Positions 28,409 to 42,200 of a stretch of DNA of 64,000 nt are shown piece after piece. Both the position numbers and the translations under genes were made by a program. The stretch spans positions 18,726,501-18,790,500 of the forward strand of contig JAYKKI010000037.1 in assembly GCA_039881145.1 (NCBI GenBank), read 5' to 3'. The notes beneath the pieces were generated by a model. That model had not been told where the DNA came from and ran no database searches. It saw nothing but the letters and a program-made list of their open reading frames with translations. The DNA is from Druceiella hillmani. Its lineage: Eukaryota > Arthropoda > Insecta > Lepidoptera > Hepialidae. The stretch's first letter is position 1; each line of letters begins with the position of its first letter.

Positions 28409-28570
28409 TTTTTAAAGGGGCAGAGATTGGGTGACTTTGTATATAAAAATAAATGAAAAAACAATTCATAACTGCTTTAAGAAAGATGAAACCAGAGATG
28501 GACCTGGTAATCTCCAAGTGAACAACAATAAAATTCTACAGCGAGGACCTGCTTCAGTACAAACTTCTTA
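28409..28570 (+). mobile_element. Second fragment of the same RTE-like element, opposite strand
   Basis: It matches the reverse complement of 26740-27000. Shared text includes GGGGCAGAGATTGGGTGACT, GAAACC.GAGAT and GACCT.CTTCAGTACAAAC. It carries the endonuclease block that reads RWNQRWTW and SPSEQ in one frame. It lacks about 105 bp that copy 1 has between two GAGCAACA words. Its right edge runs straight into a CA/AT microsatellite. Confidence 0.8.
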
Positions 28571-28594
28571 TACACACACACACACACACACATA

Positions 28595-28662
<68 letters not shown>

Positions 28663-28677
28663 GTATGTATATATATA
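28571..28677. repeat. Compound (AC)n(AT)n(GTAT)n microsatellite
   Basis: AC repeats, then AT repeats, then five GTAT units at 28651-28670. Confidence 0.96.
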
Positions 28678-30050
28678 CTATACTCGGAACTAAATCCAAT
28701 ACACACATTAATGGAAATTATTTGGCCATAAAATCGTATGATGTCCAGTTTGCCTAGTTAGCCAAGTCGTTTCAAAGTCGTTTTTCTTAAGTTTAAAAAA
28801 ATATATAATTTTTTTTTATTCTCCTTTGGCAAGCGTTCATCGCATAAACAAGCCTTAACAAAATAACTGGTCAAGAATACACCTGTACGTCTAATATTTG
28901 GTGTTACAATGAAGTGATATTAAAATTGATTAATGTAATATTAAAATAAATGTCTCTCTAAGTAGAATGTAAAATAACAATGACCAATGTTATATTAAAC
29001 TCTTATGTCATTATTACGCCTGTTACAAATTCAGGAAGAGTTTATGTCAAAGAGCTGACAAATTCGCCATCTGTTTATACCTATGAAAAATATGGTAGGA
29101 TATACTTTTACGTTTTATTTGTGTTCACAGCGGAATGAATAAGTGTTCAACTGAAAACAAAATATATTTTTAAAGTGTGAAGTATGCAGTCGTACGTGCT
29201 CATATAATGTGGATATACGTATTTGTTTATTAATATATAATATTTGCGCGATTGAGATATCTCTGTTCGTTATCATTTTGTTAATTAGGTATTGTTGTAA
29301 TAAGTACGAATAAATATAAGTTATATACATCGTCTGAGTCTAATATGTCGAGCAATAAACAGATACGTCTGAATCCAAAGAACACTTCAATTATTCTTGT
29401 GTAGAGCAATGGATGTCTGTTCATATCTATTTTATAGCCAAGGAGTAATTTAATATTTTATTCTTAAATCTGAAAAAAATAATTTAAAAAATATTTCCTT
29501 CTGTTTGAAGTCCTAAAAGTGTCAATAGTCAGACTGAAATGAGGTTATTTCAAATATTACTTTCAGAAGCTGTTTATTAGAAGAAAGTATTTTCCAGTGG
29601 ATTTATTTAATTTGTTTATACAAATTGATTCTGTTGACTTTTTCAATATCTTGGTCCTATATTACATTCCCGAATATAATGATTTTATAGTTATATTCAT
29701 TGATAGATAATTATTTAGAGACAGCAAATTCAATTTGAACTATTTCAGCTTTGATGTTTTATAATAATAATAATGTATCATATAACATTGGACGCCATTA
29801 AGGATCTTAAAAGATTAAAACTTAGTTAAAATCTTATAGTTTTTTCTTAAAAGAACAGATTTTTCTCGGTTTATGAATGAATGCGTTGTGACTTTTTTAT
29901 ATTTTTGTAATATATAATTAGTTTGCGCAATCTTTTAAATTGTGCAGTAAGCTGTTCAAAAATTAAATGGTAAAGTGAAATTCATGTGCGAAGTAGGTTT
30001 TTTACAGCTAAGGAAATAATTACAGAAACGCTTAATTACTTTTATGTGCA
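28678..30050. other. AT-rich DNA, nothing recognised
   Basis: Only short biased open frames; no motif or repeat structure supports a gene. Confidence 0.55.
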
Positions 30051-30540
30051 TTGCTTTATATATTAGAAACTGGTTTCGGTGTGCTCGCAACTAGCAGTGC
30101 GCACACTTCGTGTGCGCAACGACTTCGTTTGCTGCGCGTGTCCCGTATTGGCGTCTATCGATTGTTTGTGACATCCATTGGATTTATTTACGCAACATGT
30201 ACATATAACCACAGCATTTACTTCTCTAATCTGACTAGATTAAAGGCTCAGGCGAGCGATGCACGTACGGTAAGCTTGCAGCGAGCGCGTTGACGAATTT
30301 CACCGCTGGAAATACCCTCGCAAATCGCTATGGTGATAAGGCTCGCATAGAGCTATGCTAATATTTACAAGGCATTTCCCTAAACGTAAATAGGCGCTCC
30401 GACAAAATTACTTCTCCACCTCTCCGGAGTTGGTGCGCGTTGCAGGCGAAGCAACTCCGAGGAGCTAGAGAAGACGTGACGCGTAACAACGGCAGAAAGC
30501 TGGAGAAGTCATTTTGTACATTCAAACTAAATTGTCAGTC
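30051..30540. other. CpG-rich patch with nested hairpins
   Basis: This is the most GC- and CpG-rich part of the window outside the transposons. It has a perfect 9-bp hairpin (TGCGCACAC, 30098-30106 with 30110-30118). An imperfect 22-bp inverted repeat (30411-30432 with 30452-30473, 17 of 22) sits inside an 18-bp one (30402-30419 with 30500-30517, 16 of 18). The 80-codon open frame at 30051 has no recognisable domain. Candidate roles are a promoter/CpG island or a small palindromic transposon end. Confidence 0.4.
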
Positions 30541-30602
30541 GTGGAATTAGTGAATAAAATAATTTCATCCTATAAATAAATTAAGATTGAGTCATCAGTC
30601 AT

Positions 30603-30642
<40 letters not shown>

Positions 30643-30700
30643 CACACACACATATATATACATATATATGTATGTATATATATATATATATATATATATT
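30603..30700. repeat. (AT)n microsatellite with a CA interruption
   Basis: TA repeats interrupted by ACACACAC and GTATGTA words. Confidence 0.95.
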
Positions 30701-33700
30701 TATTTATATTTATGTACTTATGTTTTTTAGATCAACAAATGACGGTATTCGATATAGTGATAAAAACTGTGCTAAATAACTTAGTTTTAGGAAACTATAT
30801 ATTATTCTTGAGCTAAGAAAAACAATATTAAATAAGCAATCTCACTAGAAGGGTATTTTTTTACAAAAATCATAACATCACTCTTTGTTTCTTCATAACC
30901 ATCCAAATACCGAAATTGGAATTAGTCGACAGTCACTAACGTCCGTAACGTATCCTTCATGATCGCTTCGTTTTTAGTTCAAGTTGACTATTGTACAAAA
31001 ATGTTACTTCGAAATTATAGTAAATTAATTTTTTTTTAATTTCTTAAATATTAACACGCCATCTGCTAGCTTGTGATGTAGTCGTATTTCTATTGTTTGA
31101 ACATAGATAATAATGAAAAGAAATTAATTATATTTCTTATTTTTCAGTTATCGATTACGATAAAATCGTGATGTATCGTAGCTCTGATAATCGATTTTAA
31201 TCCAATAATTTTGTAATACTTATCTAGCATAAAGAAAGTTGCACTTCGATATTTTTCCAAGAAAGGTAATTTTATAATTTTATCTTTTTTCTTTAGTAAC
31301 ATAGACTTATTTCACATAGTGAAAAATACGCAACACAAACTTTTATACGTGATGGATAGCAGAAGTTAAACAGTTTAAAACTCGACTTTCAAAATTTTTT
31401 CTCTACCAGGAATATTAAAAGTTAATTGAATGTGTCCGGTTGTTTTAAATGTAAGAATTTAATAAACTGTTTTTTTTAATTTACAGACAACTACAAGTAA
31501 CCAAAATTTTGTAATTTGATAAAGAAACTGTAAAGAAACATATACATTTTTTCTTTCAATTCGAACAAGTTACGTCCAAATACCAAATATTCTCGAGAAT
31601 ACATAGTTATTTCATAAAAGAAAGAAACTGTGAAGAACATCGCTTTAAGCTGGGTCGCGGTAGATATGAGTAAATTAAATTCACGAATTGCAGCATATCC
31701 ATTCGAATAATAAATATCATAATGGTATAGATTAGGCTGTTATTTTTTGTGCAATGTTTAAAAAATAAAGGGGAGGAATTTTCAAAACTCCTTGAAGGGT
31801 AAATATACCTCAACACATAAAGGTAAGAGAAGAAAACTATTTATAAGAGAGAAGCTTGCACTAAGAGTATTCTGTACATGCTTCAACATATGTAAACGTT
31901 AAAGGGTATGTAATATTTCCTGTAAACTTTTCAAAATATGAATAGAATTTTTTACCGCATAAAGTGATATAATATAGATATAAACTTATACCTGAGGATA
32001 AACATACGATGAATACCTCAAGTTAAGAGAACTTACAATCATTGCTATAATATTAATTAACACATGTGCAAAGACTCTTATCACACAAAGATTAAGCAAA
32101 TGATTTTGCTATGAGCAAATATCATCTTTGGAGAACTTACCTGATATGTATTCTTATATAAAATTTAGTGATAGTAAAAATTGCAAATAGCATAATATAA
32201 AGCACCATATTGGCTGTTAGAAAATCCACGTATGACATGAAGATATATTAAGCATGTTAAGCAAAATATTTCAAAGTTTGAAATTTTAAATACATTTTCT
32301 TTAAAAATTACAATATTTTTTTTACTGTTGCACTTTGTCGCTAGACTAATCCATTTTTTTTAGTTTCTTCAAATTCATGCACGTAGAGTGCATGAATTTC
32401 CTCCAAATTTTATGATTTCACTCTCTTATTACGTTTCCGTGTTACTGAATATTACCCAAAACCCATTTTCTTCGCACATTTCATGTAAATTGTTAACGAC
32501 TTTCAGTCTGTATATTCCATTGTGCCTAATTAGTTTCGTGAAATATGGAACTGAATTTTGAGTACTGCAAGATATAATAAGAATGGTTTATAATATTTTG
32601 TACTGATATATTTTCCTGCTTTTTTTAATGTTAAATGACACTTTTTATATAGATGAATAAGACCGCGTAAAAACTCAAAAGACTCCTTAAGACATAGTAC
32701 TACCATTCGTTTCAATTCAATTTGTAAATTGTATATTTCACGCGTACATTTCAATTAAATTCGATTCAATTAGTATATTCTATATTTTGTTTAATAAAGT
32801 GATAACATTAGATGTAAGTAATCAAAATATTTGGAACTTTCATAAAATTGGACAAAATGTTTTGCTTCTTTAGATCATCATAAAGTTCAGTTTGACTCCC
32901 TTGTAATATCCCTTGTAACTCTAAAATCTATAGTCAATTTTAGCGGGATTCAGCTAAAACTGATAAGATATTATTTAGCTAAATTCAGCGAGATTCAGCT
33001 AAAACTGATACAATATGACAATTTTGATAATTTGTATGATTAGTAGATATAAACTTTATCAGTTACCCCGTGGCATGATTTATTAAAAACTAAACTACGT
33101 ATTTCAGCTAATTTTCAATTCCTGTTTCTAAGTCTATTCTATATTTATATAAAAATGTATTTAAATTTCAAGCAAGTGAGTATAAATATTTATTGATACA
33201 TCAACTTTAATTTTATTACACCAATTTTTGTACAGTCGTATCAATTAAACACACGATACACTTTTACTGCAAAGAAAAAACAATACTCAGCCACAAAAGC
33301 AGGTCAAAATATTACTCTTAGACCTTTGTCCAGCATTTAATAAAATGTTTGCTAATTGAACAAGAAATTTACGAGTGCTTCAAAAACTAGAACTTGAATA
33401 ATATATTTAAATAGTATTTCATTTCAATTTAATTCAATTAATGGAGAAAGGATTCTCTTTAAATGAAAGGCATGAGTCGTCAAAAAAATTATAGAATAAA
33501 ATCAATCTTCCCACTGAAATATATTATGCCATTAACATTTCTTTACTTTTTTTTCAGTCACCTTCGCTTTATTTAATCTTTTTTGGCATTTTATTGTCAT
33601 TGTTAGAATTAGTACACGACTTTTTAAAACTACTTTTCCTTTGTTTGAAATACCTGTGTAATTCAAGACTTTTAGGGGATCTCCAATCATTCTGATAGCC

Positions 33701-34207
33701 ATATTTGCTTGACGTTTCACAACACTTTATGTATGTTTACTTCTTTTCAGTTAAAAGAAAAGTAATTATTCGCTTCTTATGTAATTACCATTTATTGAAT
33801 AATTTTACAAAAATTCTTTAAAACAACGGTATTTTTGCAGTGTACCTAATCTTATATAAATTGTTCTGTAAATGTATATGAAACATTTGTGTGACTACAT
33901 TTTACAAACCATTATTATCCTTTTTAAGACCATACGCATTACATATAATACCTTTCAAATAAATTTCAAATTAATGATGTTAACCAATTGTATTGATTAA
34001 ATTAAACAGCCAATTGATAACAGCGCTTGAGATCATTAAGTTGACACTTGTGGTTTAATTGATTACCCAATCTATTTATATTAAATCCATATTTATTAAT
34101 ATTTCTTATTTAGATTCTAATAGTTTAAATTGGATATCTAGTAATGGAAAACGGCACGGGTAATACGGAACTTAATACAATTTGCGTTAGAATAATGATT
34201 AAATGTT

Positions 34208-34208
<1 letters not shown>
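30701..34208. other. AT-rich DNA with two small repeat structures
   Basis: A perfect 12-bp hairpin, AAATTCATGCAC, lies at 32371-32382 with its complement at 32388-32399. A direct repeat containing GATTCAGCTAAAACTGATA begins at 32942 and again at 32987 (45-bp spacing). No gene is supported. Confidence 0.5.
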
Positions 34209-34268
<60 letters not shown>

Positions 34269-34281
34269 GTATATATATATA

Positions 34282-34342
<61 letters not shown>
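34209..34342. repeat. (AT)n microsatellite
   Basis: About 134 bp of TA repeats with TACATA and GTATA interruptions. Confidence 0.97.
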
Positions 34343-34348
<6 letters not shown>

Positions 34349-37300
34349 TTATAATTTTTTCCGTTGAAGGAGTTTATTCTGAAATATATATTTATTAACT
34401 AAAGGATAAGTTTGAAAATAGGATTGAATAACATATTTATCTTAAAATAATGCATTGTTTAGAAAAATACAATAAATATGACCCATTTGCAAAGTCGTAA
34501 GTACTTCATTGAAATATTAACCGCGCGTCGCCATTATGTTTACTGGACTACAAAAGTTTATACATCAACATTCTCCACACAATTATGTATACGTGTTCAA
34601 AAATATTATGCTCTATACGAACCTCCACAAATTAATTTTAACTTCTTATTTTGAACAACAAATATTTTATATTCGAAACGAGGTACCAATATTTGATACA
34701 AAAAAGGGCATGAAAAATTATGTGAAACCTTATAAATAAATAATTTCAGAGACAAAATTAGGACCAATAATGTTATAATCTTTTAATTTGAAATGTTTGT
34801 TAACTGCAAAATTATCCACTTTAGTTTTTTTATTCCCGAATTTAAAATAAATCATTTTTAGCTTTAAGAAGCTATACTATATGGATATAAATGTATAAAA
34901 TGAAAGTTAAAGAAATGTTTTTGTTTTAAAGAGAAACATGGAAGTTTCTTCAGTTTTGTAGAAGAGATATGAGAGTTTACTAGATATTGTTCGGACAAAT
35001 CTGGAAAAAGTTTATGAAGAATAAATTCCAGGTGTTGGGATATGGCTGATTCAAAGTTTTTTTTAATTGGTACGTGTTATTGTTTTTTAACGTATCTTAA
35101 AGAAAGCATTTGATAAAAGAGACTGAGCCAGTTTTCAGAGTATAGAACAATACCATGAACAGATATTGCATATCATTGAATCAGCTCTTCTTTTAATTAC
35201 AAACATTTATTTACTGCATTCAGACTATGTACCCAAGTGGTCGTATTTTCAAAGAATTTTAAAGCTGTTAATATAATAAAATAGCCCCCGGAAAAATCGG
35301 GATATCACGTATTATTTTCGACATTTATTAAAAATTAATAGGAAGTTATAGAAATAATTAATGATATAAATATTATATAAATTATGGAATTATTTAAAGA
35401 AAGTATATGAGAGTGAAGAGTTAAAAAAAATAACTAATGTAACTTTTTGCTACCATAACTTTTATAGCTTATTTCAGATGTTCTGGAAATGAAAAAAATG
35501 TTTATTGTAATAAGTAATACTTCTTTTTTTTAATTTTAGCTAAAATATACTAGTGATGATACCGCAAGATAAAAAATATTTAGTACATTTCATGAATTTT
35601 ATTTTAATCCCGTCTTATTTTTTTTATTCATAGCATTAACAATAAATATTCCGAAAAGTAGTTCTCCGACGAGTTTGTCTGTTTGTATGTGTACAATTTT
35701 GTTAATAAATACATATCACAGTTTATTTTTATTTTTATATTCATATAGACTCGTTGGCGTGGAAGGTTAGTCTGTATAAATTAAAAGGTTATTGTGAAAA
35801 TTCTCCCATATGTAGAGATGAATATATGTCGAAAAAAACAATAAAGCACCTTTGAGAAAGGTATCTTGACTAAATCTTTCAAGATACATACAAAAAAATT
35901 ATCGCAACATTGTTCATCTTAAAAAGTTGTATAATATAGCTCTAGGGCATATGTGCATATGGTACATAAAAAAGTTTTGTTCCTAAAAGAACATAATTTT
36001 TCAACTCAATTTTCTAGAACCTATAACGCGAAACTTAAGTATTATAAAAAGAAAATTTATGTTGAGGTTACTCAATTTGTACAAATAAAAGTTTTCTTCT
36101 TTCTCAACTTGAATTTTATGGCGGTATTTTTAAGAAAGTTAAATTATACTCACAGGCTTTAAACATTGGCTCCCGCGTCTATCTATCTGTACAAAGACGA
36201 GACAAGCCTCTAATATAAATATGTATAATAGAAGACAATTAAACGCGAATATTATAATTTTTCAACTTTCGAATCCAAAATGTATTTTAAAGTAATGGAA
36301 CAATTCATAAAATGGTCTTATCAACGTTAAAGAAAACAATATGCGTGTAATTTAAGTTTTATGTAACAATTTTCCTTTTGTAAATATGTGCTGTTTCTTA
36401 TCTTAAACCTTATTCGTTATAAAAAGAAGTTGCAAAAAAATAATAATGATACCGATTCATATTTAATAGAAGTTATTCTCAATGTCACATTTTTTTTAAC
36501 GCGTAAATAACAGAATAAAGACTTAGGTCGTATAAAATAAATAGGTCAATTTATAAAAGAAACTACTTGAGTCCACCAAGGCATAGTATTACAATTGTTT
36601 TTCCTTATCATATTTATTAATTATTTTCAAAGTGAATTTGTTATATGAATAGTTCACTCGCAAACTCCGTTAAGTAAAAAAAAGAAAATCACTTAAGGCG
36701 GCCATTTTTTCAAAATATTTTTTTAAATGCTTTCATATACACCTATCAATCTTGTTCAAAACTCGGTATGGTATGCATAAATTTAGGTTAAATATTTAAT
36801 ACTCCTACCAAACTTGCTACATTGATTGACAGTTCACTTTCAAATAACTCTATGTTACATGTTAACTTTCAAAAGTCGCCATATCACTCAGTGACTCCTG
36901 CAAACGCCACCATCTTGACTGTCAGTATCAATTCGTGTGAACCTGTTGAATTGCAAGCACTTGCAATGTAATCAAATATTCTTATTTTGATATTATTTTG
37001 CTTGTACAAAATGGAAATTCAAGAAAAGGAAGTTTTTTGAAATTGTACATAAAATCCATACCATATTCATTGTAGCGATAATTGCCATTGCTTAATAAGG
37101 CACCTAATTATATATTGCTATATTTTTGGAGTATTCCTTCTAGGCAAAAAGGAAAAAAAACTTTCAAGCATCACTCACCTATTTATCCGTGTCTTTTAGC
37201 TTCTTTGTCAGCAACTGTTTGACGTAAGAAAATTAAATTTGACATAGCGATAAACAGTTTTAGCTTGCATAAACTGGTATTTCTATAGTTGGCACCCGAA

Positions 37301-37439
37301 ATTATTTATGTGAAAATCTTTTGAAAGAGTTAATTAAATAATCGAAAAAATTTGTCGTTATCATTTGGATCTGTGGATTTTTGATCAAGAGATCTAGGGA
37401 TTGCTTAACTATTTATTTTTATTTAACTTTTTGGAGTAT
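34343..37439. other. AT-rich DNA, nothing recognised
   Basis: A 9-bp hairpin (GTATCTTGA/TCAAGATAC) lies near 35860-35890. Several 60-70-codon open frames have no identifiable domain. Confidence 0.5.
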
Positions 37440-37700
37440 CACCCCATTCCTTTCACTTCCGAAACTAATAAAACAAAAAAAGATTGTTAAAATCAAACTA
37501 GAAAATTACAAGAAAACTTAGCGATTTTTCCTGATTTTATAATTTTTAAATATTTACCATGTTTTTCCTTTGTGAGAAACATATTAGAAAACAACCTATA
37601 TTGTGAAAAAATATTATTTCTAAATATTTTACTGTGCTATATACTCTGGATGTGTATGGAACCAATATATACAAGTTTTACGCTTGTTTGAGAGGTCTTT
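37440..37700 (+). repeat. Dispersed repeat C, copy 2
   Basis: It aligns with 16205-16490 in the same orientation through AAACTAATAAAACAAAAA, ACAAGAAAACT, GATTTTATAATTTTTAAATA and GGAACC. Identity falls away toward both ends. Confidence 0.5.
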
Positions 37701-38169
37701 AAAATTCGTGACAACATGGTTGAAAGTAATGAAGAACACATAAAAATTCACAAAGCAATTTGGTACAGCGTTCGGAGATTTTTTGCAATAAATAGTAAAT
37801 CTTGGATATTAATAATATATAGTTTTACTAAAAATGATTTAATGTATTAAGTTTCATTAAATATTTTTAGATTATATAATATATACGCTGAAAAATTGTA
37901 TTATTATTAACACTATTTTACAAACTTTTTTGTGCTTTAAATGAAATTTGTTTTTTGTACTTTTGTATTGTTGTGTATTGTTTTGTTTTGTACTTTTGTA
38001 TTTGTTTTTGTTATTAAACAAATTATTTTTTTTTAATATCGAAAAATCGTGCAAATTGTCTCTTACGTTTTTGGTGAAACCATTATGTCTGAGAAAGAAT
38101 TATGGTTGCTTCAAATTTGCTAGCGAGAGAGAGATAGCCAAATTCAGAGAGATACTTTATTTCCAAATA

Positions 38170-38830
38170 TCAAAATAGTTTCAGAGAGTTATAATAATAA
38201 ATTAAGAAATGTTCCAAATGAAACTAAGTAAACCTACTGGTTACCCCTCTCTAATTGTTACCAACAATGTACATCGACTAGATAAGCTTCATCAAAAATG
38301 AACTATTCCTCCTTGGGATGACATGACTTGAAGGAAAGACAAAAATTATTACATATGAAAATGATAAAATTGAAGACATGGATTTTGAAGACGAGAAGAG
38401 TTTTGAGCACTTGCGCTGCCCCCAAACCTTTCAATGGCGTGTGGTAGTAATATTTTGAAATTTATGCTCGTGCTGGAAAAAACTTTGCGTGTTTTAAATA
38501 GCGCTACATGCAAGATTATAAAATTCAAGACTATCTAAACAATTACGACTTATAGTAAACGAAATTATAAAACAATCCCTGCTAAAGACCAAAGGTGGCA
38601 AAATGCCAATTGTGCAAAGTAAACATTGTTTTCGATGTTTTAAATACATCCAAAGAACAAATGTTTATCTTTGTTTTTCTTTTTGCAAACTGATACATAT
38701 TTTTTCTATAAAGAAAATACCAAAGCAATGTGCCAATAAAACAAAAATGTTGCATAAATAGTCATCTGTTTTATATTCCATGTTTTATTTATTATAGTTT
38801 TTGTTTAAGAAAAGGTTTTTTAAATATTAT
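38170..38830 (+). repeat. Dispersed repeat D, copy 1, with a coding-like stretch
   Basis: It aligns with the reverse complement of 43080-43740 over about 650 bp. Anchors are AAATGAAAC..GGTTACCCCTC, AAAACTTTG.GTGTTTTAAAT, ATTATAAAACAATCCCT, GTGCAAAG, a CAATAAAAC or TAATAAAAC word and CATGTTTTATTTA.TA. One frame at about 38334-38456 reads EGKTKIITYENDKIEDMDFE then DEKSFEHLRCPQTFQWRVVV. The peptide is not recognised. It is probably a relic of an uncharacterised mobile element with a small coding region. Confidence 0.6.
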
Positions 38831-39099
38831 TATTTTTCGAGTGATTTTTGTTCTAATGAAAGATCAATGTTTTAATTCCACCTCAACCCCCATATTATTT
38901 TTATTCTTCTTTTTAACTATTGACCATTTTATTTGAGACTATAGTGGAAAGTTTTAAAAGTTAAAAGTACATAATTTTATTCAAGTTTTGCCATTTACTA
39001 TTCATAAATTTGTTATAATTATAAGGGTCGTTTATTTATACAGCCTAGTATACACGTTGTTTAAATAAACCACCTGCAGGTCGGCCTATTACGAATTCA
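38831..39099. other. AT-rich DNA between repeat D copies
   Basis: No feature recognised. Confidence 0.5.
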
Positions 39100-39260
39100 A
39101 CAAGGTTCGCACAAAACATAGCTTTTTTCCCGATTGTTGTAGCGCTTCCAATTGTATTTATGATTTATATATCGAAAAATCAAACAATTTATAAATGAAA
39201 ATAATACAACAGAAGACATGGATTTTGTACACGAGAAGAGTTTTGAATATTTACGAAAGT
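39100..39260 (+). repeat. Dispersed repeat D, partial copy
   Basis: The segment GAAGACATGGATTTTG.A.ACGAGAAGAGTTTTGA matches copy 1 almost exactly. Its frame reads EDMDFVHEKSFEYLR against EDMDFEDEKSFEHLR in copy 1. Similarity does not extend far beyond this block. Confidence 0.5.
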
Positions 39261-42200
39261 GAAAGTGTTGTTTTCAATATATTTTAAGAATTGAAGTTTA
39301 GTAACGATTATTAATTTTAAATTGTAGGCCATAAATAAACTCAAAAAATTGAAACATTCAACTTTTTAAAAATATTACTTAAAAATTATAGTAAAGGTAT
39401 AAAAAGAAATAATTTCGGCAGATGAAGCTTAAAATTTCAATATAAAATTATTGACATAAAATTTATTTTTCATATGAAGGGAATTACTTTCCTATTACCG
39501 CGTATACTGGCAAATGTTTGACCAAAATAATATAATATCATGTTTGAGGCGTATTAACAGACGTATGTCTTATACAAATTTCCACATCAAATCATAATAA
39601 TAAATAAATTTCCACTTCAATAAATAATTCCATTTTTTCCTAATAACTTAAAAAGCAAAACGCTTTTCGGGTTTTGCCACTTTGTAATTCATTTCTTTTG
39701 ACTGAGTTCTCACAAAAGACAAACATGTATGAATATACGTAAAAATGCGTTACTTTTACCTATATTAGTTAAACTAGCGTGACCCGTGCGAAGTCTTCAC
39801 ATTATTTATTCCATTATGAAGCTCAGATGACAGATCAAATAAATATTTTACTAAAATTGACATATAGAGGCGCAAGTATCAAAAGCATTGAGCTAAAGCG
39901 CCACTTTATTTATACGTGAGTGGATTTGAAATTAAACAAAAATTTTACCGACCGTCAATCATATTGACGTTGAGCCGTTAGATGGCAGCATTGTTGTTTT
40001 GTGTATATAATTTTAATAATTAATTAATTTGCAAAACAGTAGCAATAATAAATTTTTTAGTTGTGGATGCCGGTAGAGCAAGCAATTATCTATAAAATGA
40101 TATATAATTTATGTGGATTAGTTGTGAGGTTTTTTCTAAAAAGGGAGAGTAACATCTTAACCTTAGCGTATTAATATATATGATGATCTTTTTATAATTG
40201 AAATTATTTTTTACTTCAAGCAACTCCTATGTTTATTTCACTTCTTTGTTTTTTTATTTTGTTTATTTTAATATCTCTGACATTCCCAATCACAACCAAA
40301 CGTTTAACGAAAAAACGAAATATTGTTTTTTTAAAGTTAATCAAGTCCCTTAAACTTTTAACCTTTCAGTTTCTATAATATTTGCGTCGTCTTTATACTA
40401 TAATTCATAGATTTTATTTAAACAAATGTGAGAACAAAGCTTTTCTTTTCGGCTGATAGTGTTTTTATTATCGTCATATAATTTATAACATGAATTTTAG
40501 TATATGCAAGAACGAAGAACTGTTAACCATATTTACCAATTTTTTTTATATTTATGGTGATTAATTATATACAATTTATTCTAACTTATTAACCTCGTTC
40601 AACTCTTCGTAGATACAATCGTATAAAGAAGTTCATGCAAAGTAAAAGGTACACCCGCGTTTGAAAAGAAACTGATTTCAAGGTGCATTTATGTAATTAA
40701 GTATTAACAATGATATTAACAATGATAAAAAATCAATATTTAAAAACAAATATAGTGGTGTAGTTCGTGGTAACATTTTTTGGTTCATTAAGATTTAAAT
40801 ACAGTAGACTAAACCTTTTGAAGATAATTTTTTTTTAATATATAATGTTTTCAGTGGGTTATACTAAAATCGGAACAATATTAATAGGTGCTGCAGTATG
40901 TCGAATACAAATGTATACGCACGTAATTATATGCAGCTATTAAAATTTAATCTAAATGTACTTTGTATATTTACATTATAAATTGTTTTATATCTCTGAA
41001 CAATAATTTTATCATCGCATTATCTTTACTTTATCGAGAAGAATATAATGGCAATATTATTCGAAAATATTAATTAAATATTTTTTAATTGATGGTAATG
41101 GAAATAGACGGAAAGCACACAATCTTAAAGAAACTTCCGTTCTTGAGTCTACAGAGTGCACGACATTGTCACGTGATCACTTGAGTGCATTAGGTCAAAA
41201 CAGAAAAATTTCTGAAATATACAGAAAGACTGATGGATATAACTAGTACTAAAATTTACATTAATCCCAAGAATCGATTTGTATGTTGATATTCATTAAC
41301 GATCATCTTGTGACTGTCTGACATTCTGAATTGTTAGGAATTTTGCTCGAATATAATATATATTTGATGTTAAATTTAATTACGGTAGAACGTGACTTAG
41401 GTTAAATTATAATTACATGAATGTAAGTATCCTTAATGTATATTACATAAGTCTATAAAATTAGGATGAAAAGAGAGTTAAAGAAAAAGAATCTAGAAAA
41501 GTCTCTTGGGAAAAACGATTCACTTGTATTTTACTGGAAGATAGGACAAAGTAGAGAATTTAATATTAATGGCAGTTCGGTCGTATAAATTTAAAATTCA
41601 ATAATGCGAAGAATTTAAATTTTTATGCTTTAATTAATGGATGAAGTCTTTATGTCTCTTGCGTCTCAAAGGATTTTTTTCTCCAATGCTGAAATTGATA
41701 CATCCGTCTCATATACATTTTACATTTTTGTTATACATATTTTCACTTATAAATACGTATATTCCTTTATACAAACTTTGTTATCAACAACATTCTTATT
41801 ATATGTTTAAAATATATGTTTATATTACACAGTGTAAAAGAAACGATGTAATTTAAACGCATGTAATCAACACAGCGTGCAATGTACGGTAAATGCTTAA
41901 TTATAAGGTATAAATTTCGAATGTAAATTTTATATTTTGTGGGTAAATATTTAAAAATATATTTTCTCATGTGTTTAACACATCGTTTAAGAAGATCATT
42001 TTTTGTCAGTAACATTCGCGCCAAAATTTCCTTGATAATAATAAATAAAAAGAATAAATTAAAAAAAATACTTAAAACTGCCGTCTCTACTTATAAATTT
42101 ATTTAAATTTTTATGAAAGTGAAACGAGAATAAGGATTTATTAATAAACTAATATAAACATTGCATAACCGACCAAGTTTCAATGTTTTATATTTTAAAA

